From Gemmatimonadota bacterium (lineage in GTDB: Bacteria > Gemmatimonadota > Gemmatimonadetes > Longimicrobiales > Gaopeijiaceae): a stretch of DNA of 8,036 bases. Numbering within the stretch: position 1 is the first letter of the stretch; every line of letters begins with the position of its first letter. The notes beneath the pieces are model-generated. The model was given only the letters and a program-made list of their open reading frames with translations, was not told the DNA's origin and ran no database searches. This document shows positions 1 through 6,028 of this stretch, piece by piece. A program made the translations under genes and the position numbers. Location: positions 1 through 8,036 of the forward strand of contig PWZC01000111.1 in assembly GCA_003567615.1 (NCBI GenBank). The letters are read 5' to 3'.

Positions 1-3
1 ACC

Positions 4-1032
4 ATGGCGATTCGTGTGGGTATCAACGGGTTCGGACGCATCGGCCGCCTCGTACTTCGAGCGGTGATGGAATCAGGAAAGGACGATGTCGAGATTGTGG
101 CGGTCAATGATCTCACCGACGCATCGACGCTGGCGCACCTGTTCAAGTACGACTCGGTTCATCGCACCTTCCCCGGTCGGGTGGAGGTGATGGAGGGCGG
201 AATCCGAATCGATGGTCGCGAGGTGAAGGTCCTGAGTGAGCGCAATCCCGAGAAGCTGCCCTGGGGGGAGTTGGGCGTTCAGGTGGTCGTGGAGTCGTCC
301 GGGCACTTCACCAGCCGTGATGCCGCGGCCCGCCATCTGGCTGCCGGAGCCGAAAAGGTCCTGATCTCGGCCCCTGGGAAGAACGAGGACGTGACGGTAG
401 TGCTGGGCGTGAACCAGGACAGCTACGATCCCGACAAGCATCACGTCATCTCCAATGCCAGCTGCACGACCAATTGTCTGGCTCCGGTGGTGAAGGTTCT
501 CATGGAGCGGTTCGGTTTCGTCCGGGGCCTCATGACCACGATCCACTCCTACACCAACGATCAGACCACCCTGGACGCTCCCCACAAGGATCTGCGCCGG
601 GCCCGGGCGGCAGCGGTTTCCATGATCCCCCCCTCCACCGGAGCCGCTCGCGCCACCTCCCTGGTCCTGCCCGAAGTGGAGGGGAAGCTGGACGGTATGG
701 CCATCCGGGTACCCACGCCCAACGTCTCGCTGGTCGATCTGGTGGCTGAAGTGGAGAAGGACGTCACCGTCGACGAGGTCAATCTGGCCTTTCGGGAAAT
801 GTCCATGGGGCCCATGGCGGGAATCCTGGACGTTGAGGAGGGACTCCTCGTGTCCACGGACTTCATCGGGAATCCTGCCTCTTCCATCGTGGACCTGGCC
901 AGCACGGCTGTGAGCCAGGGGCGCCTGGTCAAGGTGCTGGCGTGGTACGACAACGAGTGGGGCTACTCCATGCGGATTCTGGACATGGTCCGCTACATCG
1001 GAGAGCGCCTGGACACAGGAGACGCGGCCTGA
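4..1032 (+). CDS. gap: Glyceraldehyde-3-phosphate dehydrogenase, type I (phosphorylating)
   Basis: Cytoplasmic enzyme that converts glyceraldehyde-3-phosphate, phosphate and NAD+ to 1,3-bisphosphoglycerate, the oxidative step of glycolysis, reversible in gluconeogenesis. The 342-residue protein is full family length. The N-terminal Rossmann motif INGFGRIGR lies at residues 7-15. The catalytic motif SNASCTTN has its nucleophile at Cys154, and the partner His181 is in THSYTND. The phosphate-binding SMIPPSTGAA loop and the C-terminal WYDNEWGYS signature are both present. Asn35-Asp36 at the end of the second beta strand suggests NAD preference. The pair before HKDLRRARA is Ala192-Pro193, where the strictly NAD-type enzyme of Geobacillus has Leu-Pro and the chloroplast NADP-using form has Ala-Ser. 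The start gives the standard MAIRVGINGFG N terminus; only three bases precede it, so its promoter and ribosome site are outside the window. The stop overlaps the pgk start. Identification is very secure. Confidence 0.98.
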   Translation: MAIRVGINGFGRIGRLVLRAVMESGKDDVEIVAVNDLTDASTLAHLFKYDSVHRTFPGRVEVMEGGIRIDGREVKVLSERNPEKLPWGELGVQVVVESSGHFTSRDAAARHLAAGAEKVLISAPGKNEDVTVVLGVNQDSYDPDKHHVISNASCTTNCLAPVVKVLMERFGFVRGLMTTIHSYTNDQTTLDAPHKDLRRARAAAVSMIPPSTGAARATSLVLPEVEGKLDGMAIRVPTPNVSLVDLVAEVEKDVTVDEVNLAFREMSMGPMAGILDVEEGLLVSTDFIGNPASSIVDLASTAVSQGRLVKVLAWYDNEWGYSMRILDMVRYIGERLDTGDAA

Positions 1033-2279
1033 TGGGGAACCGCCGAACCGCGACGCTGTCGGATCTGGACTCGGGGCTCCTTCGGGGGGCCCGGGTCCTG
1101 GTCCGGGTCGATTTCAACGTCCCTCTCTCATCCGACGGTGAGGTAGGGGACGACACCCGCCTCCGGGCGGCGCTTCCCACACTCAGGGACCTGCGGGACG
1201 CCGGGGCGCGAACAATCCTGGTCTCCCACCTGGGTCGACCCAAGGGAAGTGTGGACCCCTCCTATTCTTTGGGGCCTGTGGCGCCGGCGCTGGGACGGCT
1301 CCTGGAGGTGGAAGTACCGCTCCTCACCGAGCGCCCCGGATCCCCCGGGCTCGAGAAGAAGATCGGGAGCATGGGGGATGGGGATGTGGTCCTCTTGGAA
1401 AACATCCGGTTCCTGCCCGGAGAGACTGCCAACGAGACGGAGCTGGCCCAGGACCTCGCCTCCCTCTGTGATCACTTCGTCGGCGATGCCTTCGGGACAG
1501 CCCATCGGGCCCACGCCTCCACCGACGGTGTCCCGCGGACCGTTCGGAAGAAGGGTGGTCGGGCCGTGGCCGGCCATCTCGTGGAGCGGGAACTCCGCTT
1601 TCTCCGCGAGACGCTGGCCCGTCCCGAGCGTCCCTTCGTGTCTGTCATGGGAGGGGCCAAGATCTCCGGAAAGATCGACCTCATCGAGGTCATCCTGCCC
1701 CGGGTCGACCGGCTTCTCATCGGAGGTGCCATGGCCAATACCTTTTTTCAGGCGCTGGGTCTCGACACGGGTGAGTCCCTCGTCGAGCCGGACCGGGTGG
1801 AGATGGCCCGCGAACTCCTGGAACGGGCGGGAGACAAGTTGATGCTCCCGGTGGACTGCGTGGTGGGCGATACCATCTCCGACGATGCACAGGTGCGCAG
1901 CGTCGACCGCACGGATGTAGGAGGCAAGGACCGGATCGGGGATATCGGGCCCCGATCCCGGGAACTCTTCTCCCGGGAGATCCGGGGTGCCCGCACACTG
2001 CTCTGGAACGGACCCATGGGGGTCTTCGAAGCGACCCCCTTTGCCGAGGGGACCCTGCAGGTGGCTCGGGACATGGCCGAAGCCACAGATGGGGGAGCGG
2101 TGACGGTGGTCGGGGGTGGAGACTCAGCCGCCGCCGCCGAGCTCGCCGGGGTCGCGGATCGTCTGAGCCACATCTCCACGGGCGGCGGCGCCTCCCTGGA
2201 CCTCTTGGCCGGAAAGACGCTTCCCGGTGTCGAAGCCCTGGAAACCATCGAAGACGCCGGAGGGGGAGAGGGTTCATGA
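1032..2279 (+). CDS. pgk: Phosphoglycerate kinase
   Basis: Monomeric cytoplasmic kinase that transfers the acyl phosphate of 1,3-bisphosphoglycerate to ADP, giving ATP and 3-phosphoglycerate; it uses the product of the preceding gene. The protein is 415 residues, a normal bacterial length. Motifs seen in order are the substrate-binding RVDFNVP (25-31), HLGRPKG (66-72), the DAFGTAHRAHAS segment, GGAKISGK with Lys210, NGPMGVFE (326-333), the nucleotide loop GGGDS (361-365) and the closing STGGGASLDLL helix-capping motif. The ATG shares its A with the gap stop codon (TGATG), and AGGAG at 1017-1021 is placed 10 nt upstream. An in-frame start 90 nt further up lies inside gap and would add an unrelated Arg-rich extension, so I reject it. 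The 3' end overlaps tpiA by ATGA. This junction pattern implies translational coupling across the three glycolytic genes. Confidence 0.98.
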   Translation: MGNRRTATLSDLDSGLLRGARVLVRVDFNVPLSSDGEVGDDTRLRAALPTLRDLRDAGARTILVSHLGRPKGSVDPSYSLGPVAPALGRLLEVEVPLLTERPGSPGLEKKIGSMGDGDVVLLENIRFLPGETANETELAQDLASLCDHFVGDAFGTAHRAHASTDGVPRTVRKKGGRAVAGHLVERELRFLRETLARPERPFVSVMGGAKISGKIDLIEVILPRVDRLLIGGAMANTFFQALGLDTGESLVEPDRVEMARELLERAGDKLMLPVDCVVGDTISDDAQVRSVDRTDVGGKDRIGDIGPRSRELFSREIRGARTLLWNGPMGVFEATPFAEGTLQVARDMAEATDGGAVTVVGGGDSAAAAELAGVADRLSHISTGGGASLDLLAGKTLPGVEALETIEDAGGGEGS

Positions 2280-3049
2280 CAGGACCTGGAAAGGTGGTGG
2301 CCGGAAACTGGAAGATGAACCACGGTCCGCGGGAAGCCCGGGCGTTTCCGTCCCAGCTTCGCATCCCCGATGGATCCTCTGCCGAAATCCTTCTCTTTCC
2401 ACCGGCGATCTCGCTGGTTGGACTCCGGGAGGAACTCGAGCGCGCCGGTCTGGCTGACCGGATCGAAGTGGGCGTTCAGAACGTGCACTTCGAGGATTCC
2501 GGTGCCTACACGGGAGAGACGTCGGTGAGCATGGCGGCAGAGGTAGGGGCCAGCCATGTCTTGGTTGGGCACTCGGAACGACGCCACATTTTCGGTGAGA
2601 CCGATGCCGAGACGGCCAAGAAGGTAGGCGCAGTACTTCGGGGCGGGCTGGCTCCGGTCCTCTGTGTCGGGGAAGATCTCGACGAACGTGAGGCAGGGCG
2701 CGTCGAGGAGGTGATCCTCCGCCAATTGGAAACGGTCCTGGCGTCGGAGGCCATCCGAGCGTCCCTGGGTGCAGGGGCCCGGTTCCTCCTCGCCTACGAG
2801 CCGGTCTGGGCCATCGGAACAGGCCGGACGGCGACACCACAGGATGCTTCAGCGGCCCATGCCGTCCTTCGGTCCCACCTGGTGGAACGCCTCGGCTCCA
2901 GGGGCCCCCAGATTCCCATTCTCTACGGCGGATCGGTGAATCCGGACAACGCAGGCGACCTGATGTCCGCCGCCGAGGTGGATGGTGTCCTGGTGGGCGG
3001 GGCATCGCTGGACGCCGGTGACTTCTCCCGGATCATCGGCGCGGCCTGA
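2276..3049 (+). CDS. tpiA: Triose-phosphate isomerase
   Basis: Cytoplasmic TIM-barrel enzyme, usually a dimer, that interconverts dihydroxyacetone phosphate and glyceraldehyde-3-phosphate and so feeds the GAPDH encoded two genes upstream. The 257-residue length matches the family. Active-site residues are visible: Asn11 and Lys13 in AGNWKMN, the electrophile His99 in VGHSERR, and the catalytic base Glu175 in AYEPVWAIGTG, which runs into the mobile loop 6. The phosphate-binding ILYGGSVNPDNA and GVLVGGASL segments close the barrel. The ATG overlaps the pgk stop (ATGA). A purine-rich stretch at 2259-2272 (GGAGGGGGAGAGG) inside pgk acts as the ribosome site. This is a separate protein, not the Pgk-Tpi fusion known from Thermotoga. 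Identification is very secure. Confidence 0.98.
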   Translation: MTGPGKVVAGNWKMNHGPREARAFPSQLRIPDGSSAEILLFPPAISLVGLREELERAGLADRIEVGVQNVHFEDSGAYTGETSVSMAAEVGASHVLVGHSERRHIFGETDAETAKKVGAVLRGGLAPVLCVGEDLDEREAGRVEEVILRQLETVLASEAIRASLGAGARFLLAYEPVWAIGTGRTATPQDASAAHAVLRSHLVERLGSRGPQIPILYGGSVNPDNAGDLMSAAEVDGVLVGGASLDAGDFSRIIGAA

Positions 3050-3062
3050 ACACCTTCTGATC

Positions 3063-3081
3063 CCCCGCGCCGGCAGCGGGG
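3063..3081 (+). terminator. GC hairpin after tpiA, possible weak or partial terminator
   Basis: CCCCGC (3063-3068) pairs with GCGGGG (3076-3081) around a 7-nt loop, starting 14 nt after the tpiA stop. No run of T follows, so it is not a classical intrinsic terminator. It could attenuate read-through into secG, or protect the 3' end of the glycolytic mRNA. Pairing is seen in the sequence; the role is inferred. Confidence 0.35.
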
Positions 3082-3099
3082 AAATGATCGTCGGAGCCG

Positions 3100-3128
3100 T
3101 TGACACAGAGTCCCCGGCCCGTGACCTT
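3100..3128 (+). promoter_or_regulatory. Candidate promoter upstream of secG
   Basis: A perfect -35 hexamer TTGACA stands at 3100-3105. At 17-bp spacing the -10 position reads GACCTT (3123-3128), which matches the consensus poorly (A2 and T6 only). Start of transcription would be near 3135, about 40 nt before secG. The location, just after the tpiA hairpin, is right for a separate secG promoter, but the weak -10 keeps confidence low; secG may simply be read from the gap promoter. Confidence 0.3.
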
Positions 3129-3174
3129 TCCATGCTGATCTGGAATCTTCCGACAGCGGCCCGGACCCAAGCTC

Positions 3175-3546
3175 ATGTACACCGTCTTCCTCGCCCTTCT
3201 CGTCATCATCGGCGTCTTCCTCATCGTCATCGTCCTCCTTCAGGCAGGGAAGGGGGGTGGCCTCGCCGCCATGGGTGGAGGCGTGACCTCGACCGAAGGC
3301 GTTCTCGGCGGCCGGCAAGCCACCACTTTCCTTGTGAGGGCGACCTGGGCGGCGGGAGCCGCATTCATGGTCCTCGCCCTGGTCCTGGCGATTCTGTCCT
3401 CCAGGGCGGACGCTCCCGGATCCATCCTGCAACAGGATCTGCAGCAGATGCCGACTCAGCCGGCTCCGGTCATTCCAGGTTCGGGAGAGAGCGACCCCGC
3501 CCCGCCGGCCGGCGGCGACGGAGGAGTTTTCCCCGAACAGCCCTGA
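3175..3546 (+). CDS. secG: Protein translocase subunit SecG
   Basis: Small inner-membrane subunit of the SecYEG channel that assists SecA-driven protein export. The 123-residue protein has the SecG plan. Transmembrane helix 1 is at about residues 2-22 (TVFLALLVIIGVFLIVIVLL). The conserved cytoplasmic loop QAGKGGGLAAMGGG follows. Helix 2 is at about 50-72 and contains FMVLALVLAIL. The C-terminal tail, after about residue 75, is Gln/Pro/Gly/Asp-rich and looks disordered. Family members are usually about 75-120 residues, so this one is at the long end because of the tail. The ATG fits the usual start (MYTV...LL), although no convincing ribosome site precedes it. The gap-pgk-tpiA-secG order is a familiar bacterial arrangement. 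A strong terminator follows 29 bp after the stop. Confidence 0.95.
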   Translation: MYTVFLALLVIIGVFLIVIVLLQAGKGGGLAAMGGGVTSTEGVLGGRQATTFLVRATWAAGAAFMVLALVLAILSSRADAPGSILQQDLQQMPTQPAPVIPGSGESDPAPPAGGDGGVFPEQP

Positions 3547-3575
3547 GCTGACGTGGTTTCGTTCCAGCTGGGCCT

Positions 3576-3629
3576 CGCCGCCTCCCCCGCCTTTTCCCTG
3601 AAGGCCGCGGGGGGCGGCGTTTTTCTTTC
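3576..3629 (+). terminator. Strong intrinsic terminator after secG
   Basis: The 5' arm (3576-3593, starting CGCCGCC) pairs with the 3' arm (3601-3619, ending GGCGGCG). I count about 17 pairs, including one G-T wobble, plus one C-C mismatch, one bulged C and a 7-nt loop TTCCCTG. A T-rich tract TTTTTCTTTCC begins directly at 3620. This is the clearest intrinsic terminator in the window and it ends the gap-pgk-tpiA-secG unit. Confidence 0.9.
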
Positions 3630-3650
3630 CCCGGCACGTCGTTCCGGTCT

Positions 3651-3678
3651 TTGACGGGAGACGCGTCCGGATTAGACT
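3651..3678 (+). promoter_or_regulatory. Sigma-70-type promoter for the E2 gene
   Basis: The -35 box TTGACG (3651-3656) and -10 box TAGACT (3673-3678) are separated by 16 bp. They match the consensus at 5/6 and 4/6 positions. It lies directly after the secG terminator and predicts a start near 3685 and a leader of about 100 nt. The same TTGACG-N16-TA form is found before carA, which supports both. Confidence 0.7.
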
Positions 3679-3693
3679 CCTTGGGTCGCGGGG

Positions 3694-3727
3694 TGGATCG
3701 TGAGGCTCTCCAGATCCATGAGGCTCT
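3694..3727 (+). repeat. Overlapping direct and inverted repeats in the E2 leader
   Basis: TGAGGCTCT occurs at 3701-3709 and again at 3719-3727, an 18-bp period. TGGATC (3694-3699) and GATCCA (3713-3718) form a 6-bp inverted repeat with a 13-nt loop that contains the first copy. All lie in the untranslated leader downstream of the predicted start. This could be an operator for a dimeric regulator, an RNA hairpin, or chance; nothing here names a regulator. Confidence 0.3.
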
Positions 3728-3776
3728 TGAGGGCCTTTCGTTCCCACGCCGGTCCCTTCCCACTCCTACGGACGAC

Positions 3777-3780
3777 GGAG
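3777..3780 (+). promoter_or_regulatory. Ribosome binding site selecting the GTG start of E2
   Basis: GGAG sits 7 nt before the GTG at 3788. Together with the lipoyl domain starting exactly there (ARIEVPMPQMGESI) it decides the start. In-frame ATGs further in would cut into the first strand of the lipoyl domain. Confidence 0.75.
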
Positions 3781-3787
3781 AATCAAC

Positions 3788-5188
3788 GTGGCTCGGATCG
3801 AAGTCCCCATGCCCCAGATGGGCGAGTCCATCGCTGAAGGCACGGTCTCGAAGTGGCTCAAGAACGTCGGCGATGCTGTCGAGCGGGACGAGCCCATCCT
3901 CGAGATCTCCACGGACAAGGTCGACGCCGAGATTCCGGCTCCCCAATCGGGGACGCTGGTCGAGGTGGCAGTACAGGAGGGTGAGACCGTCGAAGTGGGG
4001 ACCATCGTAGCCTACCTGGACACGGAGAGCGGTGCGGCGGCAGCGGCACCATCGCAGGAGCCTCCCCCCGAGCCGGAGCCGGAACCCGCGGCCGACCCGG
4101 CCCCAGGGCCTGCCCAGAAGCCGCAGCTCACACCGCAGAAGCCGGCGGCCCAGCCCGGATCCGAGGAAGAGCGGCTGCGTCAGCGTTCGACCCCTGTGGT
4201 TCGTCGAATGGCCGAGGAGCACGGGGTTGATCTCTCCCTCGTCGACGGGAGCGGGTATGCCGGTCGGGTCACCAAGCAGGACCTCGAAGGCCACCTGAAG
4301 CGCCTTGAGGAGGAGCCGGCAGCTTCCCCCACCACGCCGGTTCCCGAACCGGCAACGCCCGCCCAACCGGCCGGCCCGGCTACCCGGCCCGCCTCTCCGG
4401 CTCGGCCCCCCGCCGTTTCGGCTCCGTCGGACCTCTGGACCACCTTCTACAGCGAAGTCCAGAATCCCGAGTTTCCGGTGCGGGACGCGGATCGGGTGGA
4501 GCCCATGGACAAGATCCGACGGCTCACCGCCGAGCACATGGTGGTGGCCAAGCGCGTGGCCCCCCATGTGCACTCCTTCATCGAGATCGATTTCACCCGC
4601 ATCGACCAGATCCGGCGCGAGAGCAAGAAGCGCTGGGCCGAGCAGGGAGCCCGGGTGAGCTTCACGGCCTTCGTGGTCTGGGCTCTATCCCGGGTCCTGC
4701 GGGATTATCCCACCATCAATGCCACGGCGTCGGGGAGCAACATCATCTACCGGGGGAACGTGAACATCGGGATCGCGGTGGATCTGGATCCCGGACTCAT
4801 CGTCCCCGTCATCCGCGACGCGGATCACCTCTCGCTGGTGGGGATTGGAAAGAAGATCGTGGACCTGGCCGATCGGGCCCGTTCGCGGCAGTTGGCGCCT
4901 CAGGAGATCCAGGGAGCCACCTTCTCCATCACCAACCCGGGGGTTCTCGGCACCATGGTGGGCCTTCCCATCATCCCCAAGGGAACGGCGGGGATCCTCG
5001 GTACCGGTGCCATCGAGAAGCGGGTGGTGGTGGTTCAGGATCCGTCGACCGGTGGGGACTCCATCGCCATCCGCAAGCGCGCCATCTTCTCCCTGGGATA
5101 CGATCACCGGATCGTGGATGGAGCCGATGCTGCCCGCTTCCTCGCCGATCTCAAGGAGGTCATGGAGGGCTTCCCCGAGGACGGCTGA
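3788..5188 (+). CDS. 2-oxo acid dehydrogenase complex E2 (dihydrolipoamide acyltransferase)
   Basis: Core component of a 2-oxo acid dehydrogenase complex; it moves an acyl group from E1 onto coenzyme A through a swinging lipoyl arm. The 466 residues divide into a lipoyl domain (about 1-78, lipoylated Lys44 in TDKVDAE), a Pro/Ala/Glu-rich linker (about 80-130), a peripheral subunit-binding domain (about 131-168, ending GRVTKQDLEGHL), a second Pro/Ala linker (about 177-215) and the catalytic acyltransferase domain (about 235-466). His440 and Asp444 in the C-terminal HRIVDG motif are the catalytic pair. Only one lipoyl domain is present. The substrate (pyruvate, 2-oxoglutarate or branched-chain oxo acids) cannot be settled here; GESIAEGTVSKW resembles succinyltransferase and branched-chain types. 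No E1 or E3 gene is adjacent. The gene has its own promoter and is convergent with rnhA. Confidence 0.94.
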   Translation: MARIEVPMPQMGESIAEGTVSKWLKNVGDAVERDEPILEISTDKVDAEIPAPQSGTLVEVAVQEGETVEVGTIVAYLDTESGAAAAAPSQEPPPEPEPEPAADPAPGPAQKPQLTPQKPAAQPGSEEERLRQRSTPVVRRMAEEHGVDLSLVDGSGYAGRVTKQDLEGHLKRLEEEPAASPTTPVPEPATPAQPAGPATRPASPARPPAVSAPSDLWTTFYSEVQNPEFPVRDADRVEPMDKIRRLTAEHMVVAKRVAPHVHSFIEIDFTRIDQIRRESKKRWAEQGARVSFTAFVVWALSRVLRDYPTINATASGSNIIYRGNVNIGIAVDLDPGLIVPVIRDADHLSLVGIGKKIVDLADRARSRQLAPQEIQGATFSITNPGVLGTMVGLPIIPKGTAGILGTGAIEKRVVVVQDPSTGGDSIAIRKRAIFSLGYDHRIVDGADAARFLADLKEVMEGFPEDG

Positions 5189-5218
5189 CGACGGGCTTGG
5201 GGCGGAATATGCGGGTCC

Positions 5219-5256
5219 GAGCGGGGAGGGGAGGCAGTCAGCCCCCCTCCCCGCTC
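5219..5256. terminator. Shared hairpin between convergent E2 and rnhA genes
   Basis: GAGCGGGGAGGGG (5219-5231) pairs with CCCCTCCCCGCTC (5244-5256). After a bulged A, GGC (5233-5235) pairs with GCC (5241-5243), leaving a 5-nt loop AGTCA. This gives about 16 pairs. On the plus strand only TTT follows, a few bases later (5261-5263), and on the minus strand there is no T tract, so it is not a textbook intrinsic terminator in either direction. Its position between converging genes makes transcription termination or 3'-end stabilisation the likely job. The 3' arm lies inside rnhA and the rnhA stop is in the loop. Confidence 0.6.
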
Positions 5257-5837
5257 CGTGTTTCGGGTGGGAGGAATTCCATGAAATCCATGTAGCGTCC
5301 GGCGCGCTCCCTTTCTTCCTGAAGCCAGTCCTCGAAGCCCGAAGGGTGGAGACCCTCGGAGGTCTCCTGCGTCCGGGCCGCACGAACGGCCAGATCGTTG
5401 GCATACTCGTTCCTCGCATGACCCGCGTGACCCCGGACCCACTTCCACTCCACCACATGGGGCTGGGTTCCCTGGTCCAACGCCTTCCAGAGTTCCAGGT
5501 TCTCGATGGGGCCCACCTTCCGCTTCCACCCCCGGCGCCTCCACCCGTGGATCCACTCGGTGATTCCCTTGACCAGGTACTGGGAGTCGGACACGAATCG
5601 GACTCGACACGGTTTCTTGAGACGGGCCAGTCCCTCGATGGCACTCCTGAGAGCCATGCGATTGTTTGTCGTATCGGGCTCCGAAATCCAATAATCACGG
5701 CGGACCCATTGGGACCCGTCCCAGAACTCCACCAGCCCCGCAGCACCGCCGGGATTCTGACGATCCTGGAACTGGTTCCCGAGGCAGGACTCATCCGCGT
5801 GGATCATGACGAAGGGGAGTTGCTGGGCTTCACTCAC
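5238..5837 (-). CDS. rnhA: Ribonuclease HI
   Basis: Metal-dependent cytoplasmic endonuclease that cuts the RNA strand of RNA-DNA hybrids, clearing R-loops and primers. In the 199-residue protein the four carboxylates are visible: Asp15 (HADES), Glu68 (NNRMALRSAIEGL), Asp84 (VSDSQYLVKG) and Asp148 (NEYANDLA), with catalytic-loop His137 in WVRGHAGH. The basic handle WRRRGWKRK (99-107) marks the HI type. Two departures from E. coli are seen: the first motif reads HADESCLGN instead of TDGSCLGN, followed by an insertion before PGGAAGLVEF, and there is a tail of about 45 residues after the nuclease fold. The start is GTG; the only other early candidate, Met11, would remove the beginning of strand 1. 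The ribosome site is weak (GGAT). It faces E2 tail to tail and is divergent from carA. Confidence 0.93.
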   Translation of the reverse strand: MSEAQQLPFVMIHADESCLGNQFQDRQNPGGAAGLVEFWDGSQWVRRDYWISEPDTTNNRMALRSAIEGLARLKKPCRVRFVSDSQYLVKGITEWIHGWRRRGWKRKVGPIENLELWKALDQGTQPHVVEWKWVRGHAGHARNEYANDLAVRAARTQETSEGLHPSGFEDWLQEERERAGRYMDFMEFLPPETRSGEGG

Positions 5838-5896
5838 GGTGATTTGATCCGCTGGGGGGACGACTCAGGTGGCGCATGACGGGCCGTTTGGAATGT

Positions 5897-5930
5897 GACG
5901 AAGGGAGTGAGGTGATGCACAGGATGTCAA
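5897..5930 (-). promoter_or_regulatory. Possible rnhA promoter region
   Basis: On the minus strand a perfect TTGACA lies at 5930-5925. At 18-bp spacing the -10 position reads TCCCTT (5906-5901), which keeps only the outer T residues of the consensus. A start near 5895 would give a leader of about 58 nt before the GTG. The -35 is seen clearly; the promoter as a whole is tentative. Confidence 0.28.
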
Positions 5931-5958
5931 CCCTCCGCCGTTCTGCCACCTGCCTGTG

Positions 5959-5986
5959 TTGACGGGCCCTCTCCTCTTCCTACATT
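5959..5986 (+). promoter_or_regulatory. Sigma-70-type promoter for carA
   Basis: TTGACG (5959-5964), a 16-bp spacer and TACATT (5981-5986) match the consensus at 5/6 and 4/6. The predicted start near 5993 gives a short leader of about 36 nt before the GTG at 6029. It has the same -35 hexamer and spacing as the promoter before E2. I see no obvious attenuator or pyrimidine-responsive structure in the leader. Confidence 0.7.
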
Positions 5987-6028
5987 CCGGACATTGATCC
6001 ACGCCTATTCCCACCTCCTGGGGGTCCT

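Noticed and set aside
942..1031. Thirty-codon N-terminal extension of PGK
   Set aside because: The extension is encoded out of frame inside gap and is Arg/His-rich. The ATG at 1032 gives the normal family N terminus with a ribosome site.
2923..3747. Minus-strand open frame of 274 codons across tpiA end, secG and terminator
   Set aside because: It is antisense to secG, low-complexity, and has no motifs or plausible start signals.
3718..3837. Possible short upstream frame (MRLLRAFRSH...) in the E2 leader running out of frame into E2
   Set aside because: It has no ribosome site and no run of regulatory codons of the kind found in attenuator peptides, and it overlaps the true start in another frame.
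4060..4130. Repetitive Pro/Glu/Ala codons that look like a tandem repeat
   Set aside because: These encode the flexible linker normal between E2 lipoyl and subunit-binding domains; there is no exact repeat unit.
3470..4573. Minus-strand open frame of 367 codons opposite the secG end, terminator and E2 N-terminal half
   Set aside because: It reads through the secG terminator stem and the E2 promoter, and is Arg/Gly-rich with no family resemblance. A shadow frame.
4685..5794. Long minus-strand open frame of 369 codons opposite the E2 gene and the plus-strand side of rnhA
   Set aside because: It is antisense to the well-supported E2 catalytic domain and overlaps rnhA in another frame. Its product is low-complexity and has no recognisable motif; long spurious frames are expected in GC-rich DNA.
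5876..5962. A 28-codon plus-strand frame (MTGRLECDEGSEV...) in the rnhA-carA gap, with AGGTGG before the ATG
   Set aside because: It has no promoter of its own, resembles nothing known to me, and its stop falls in the carA -35 box. Probably chance.
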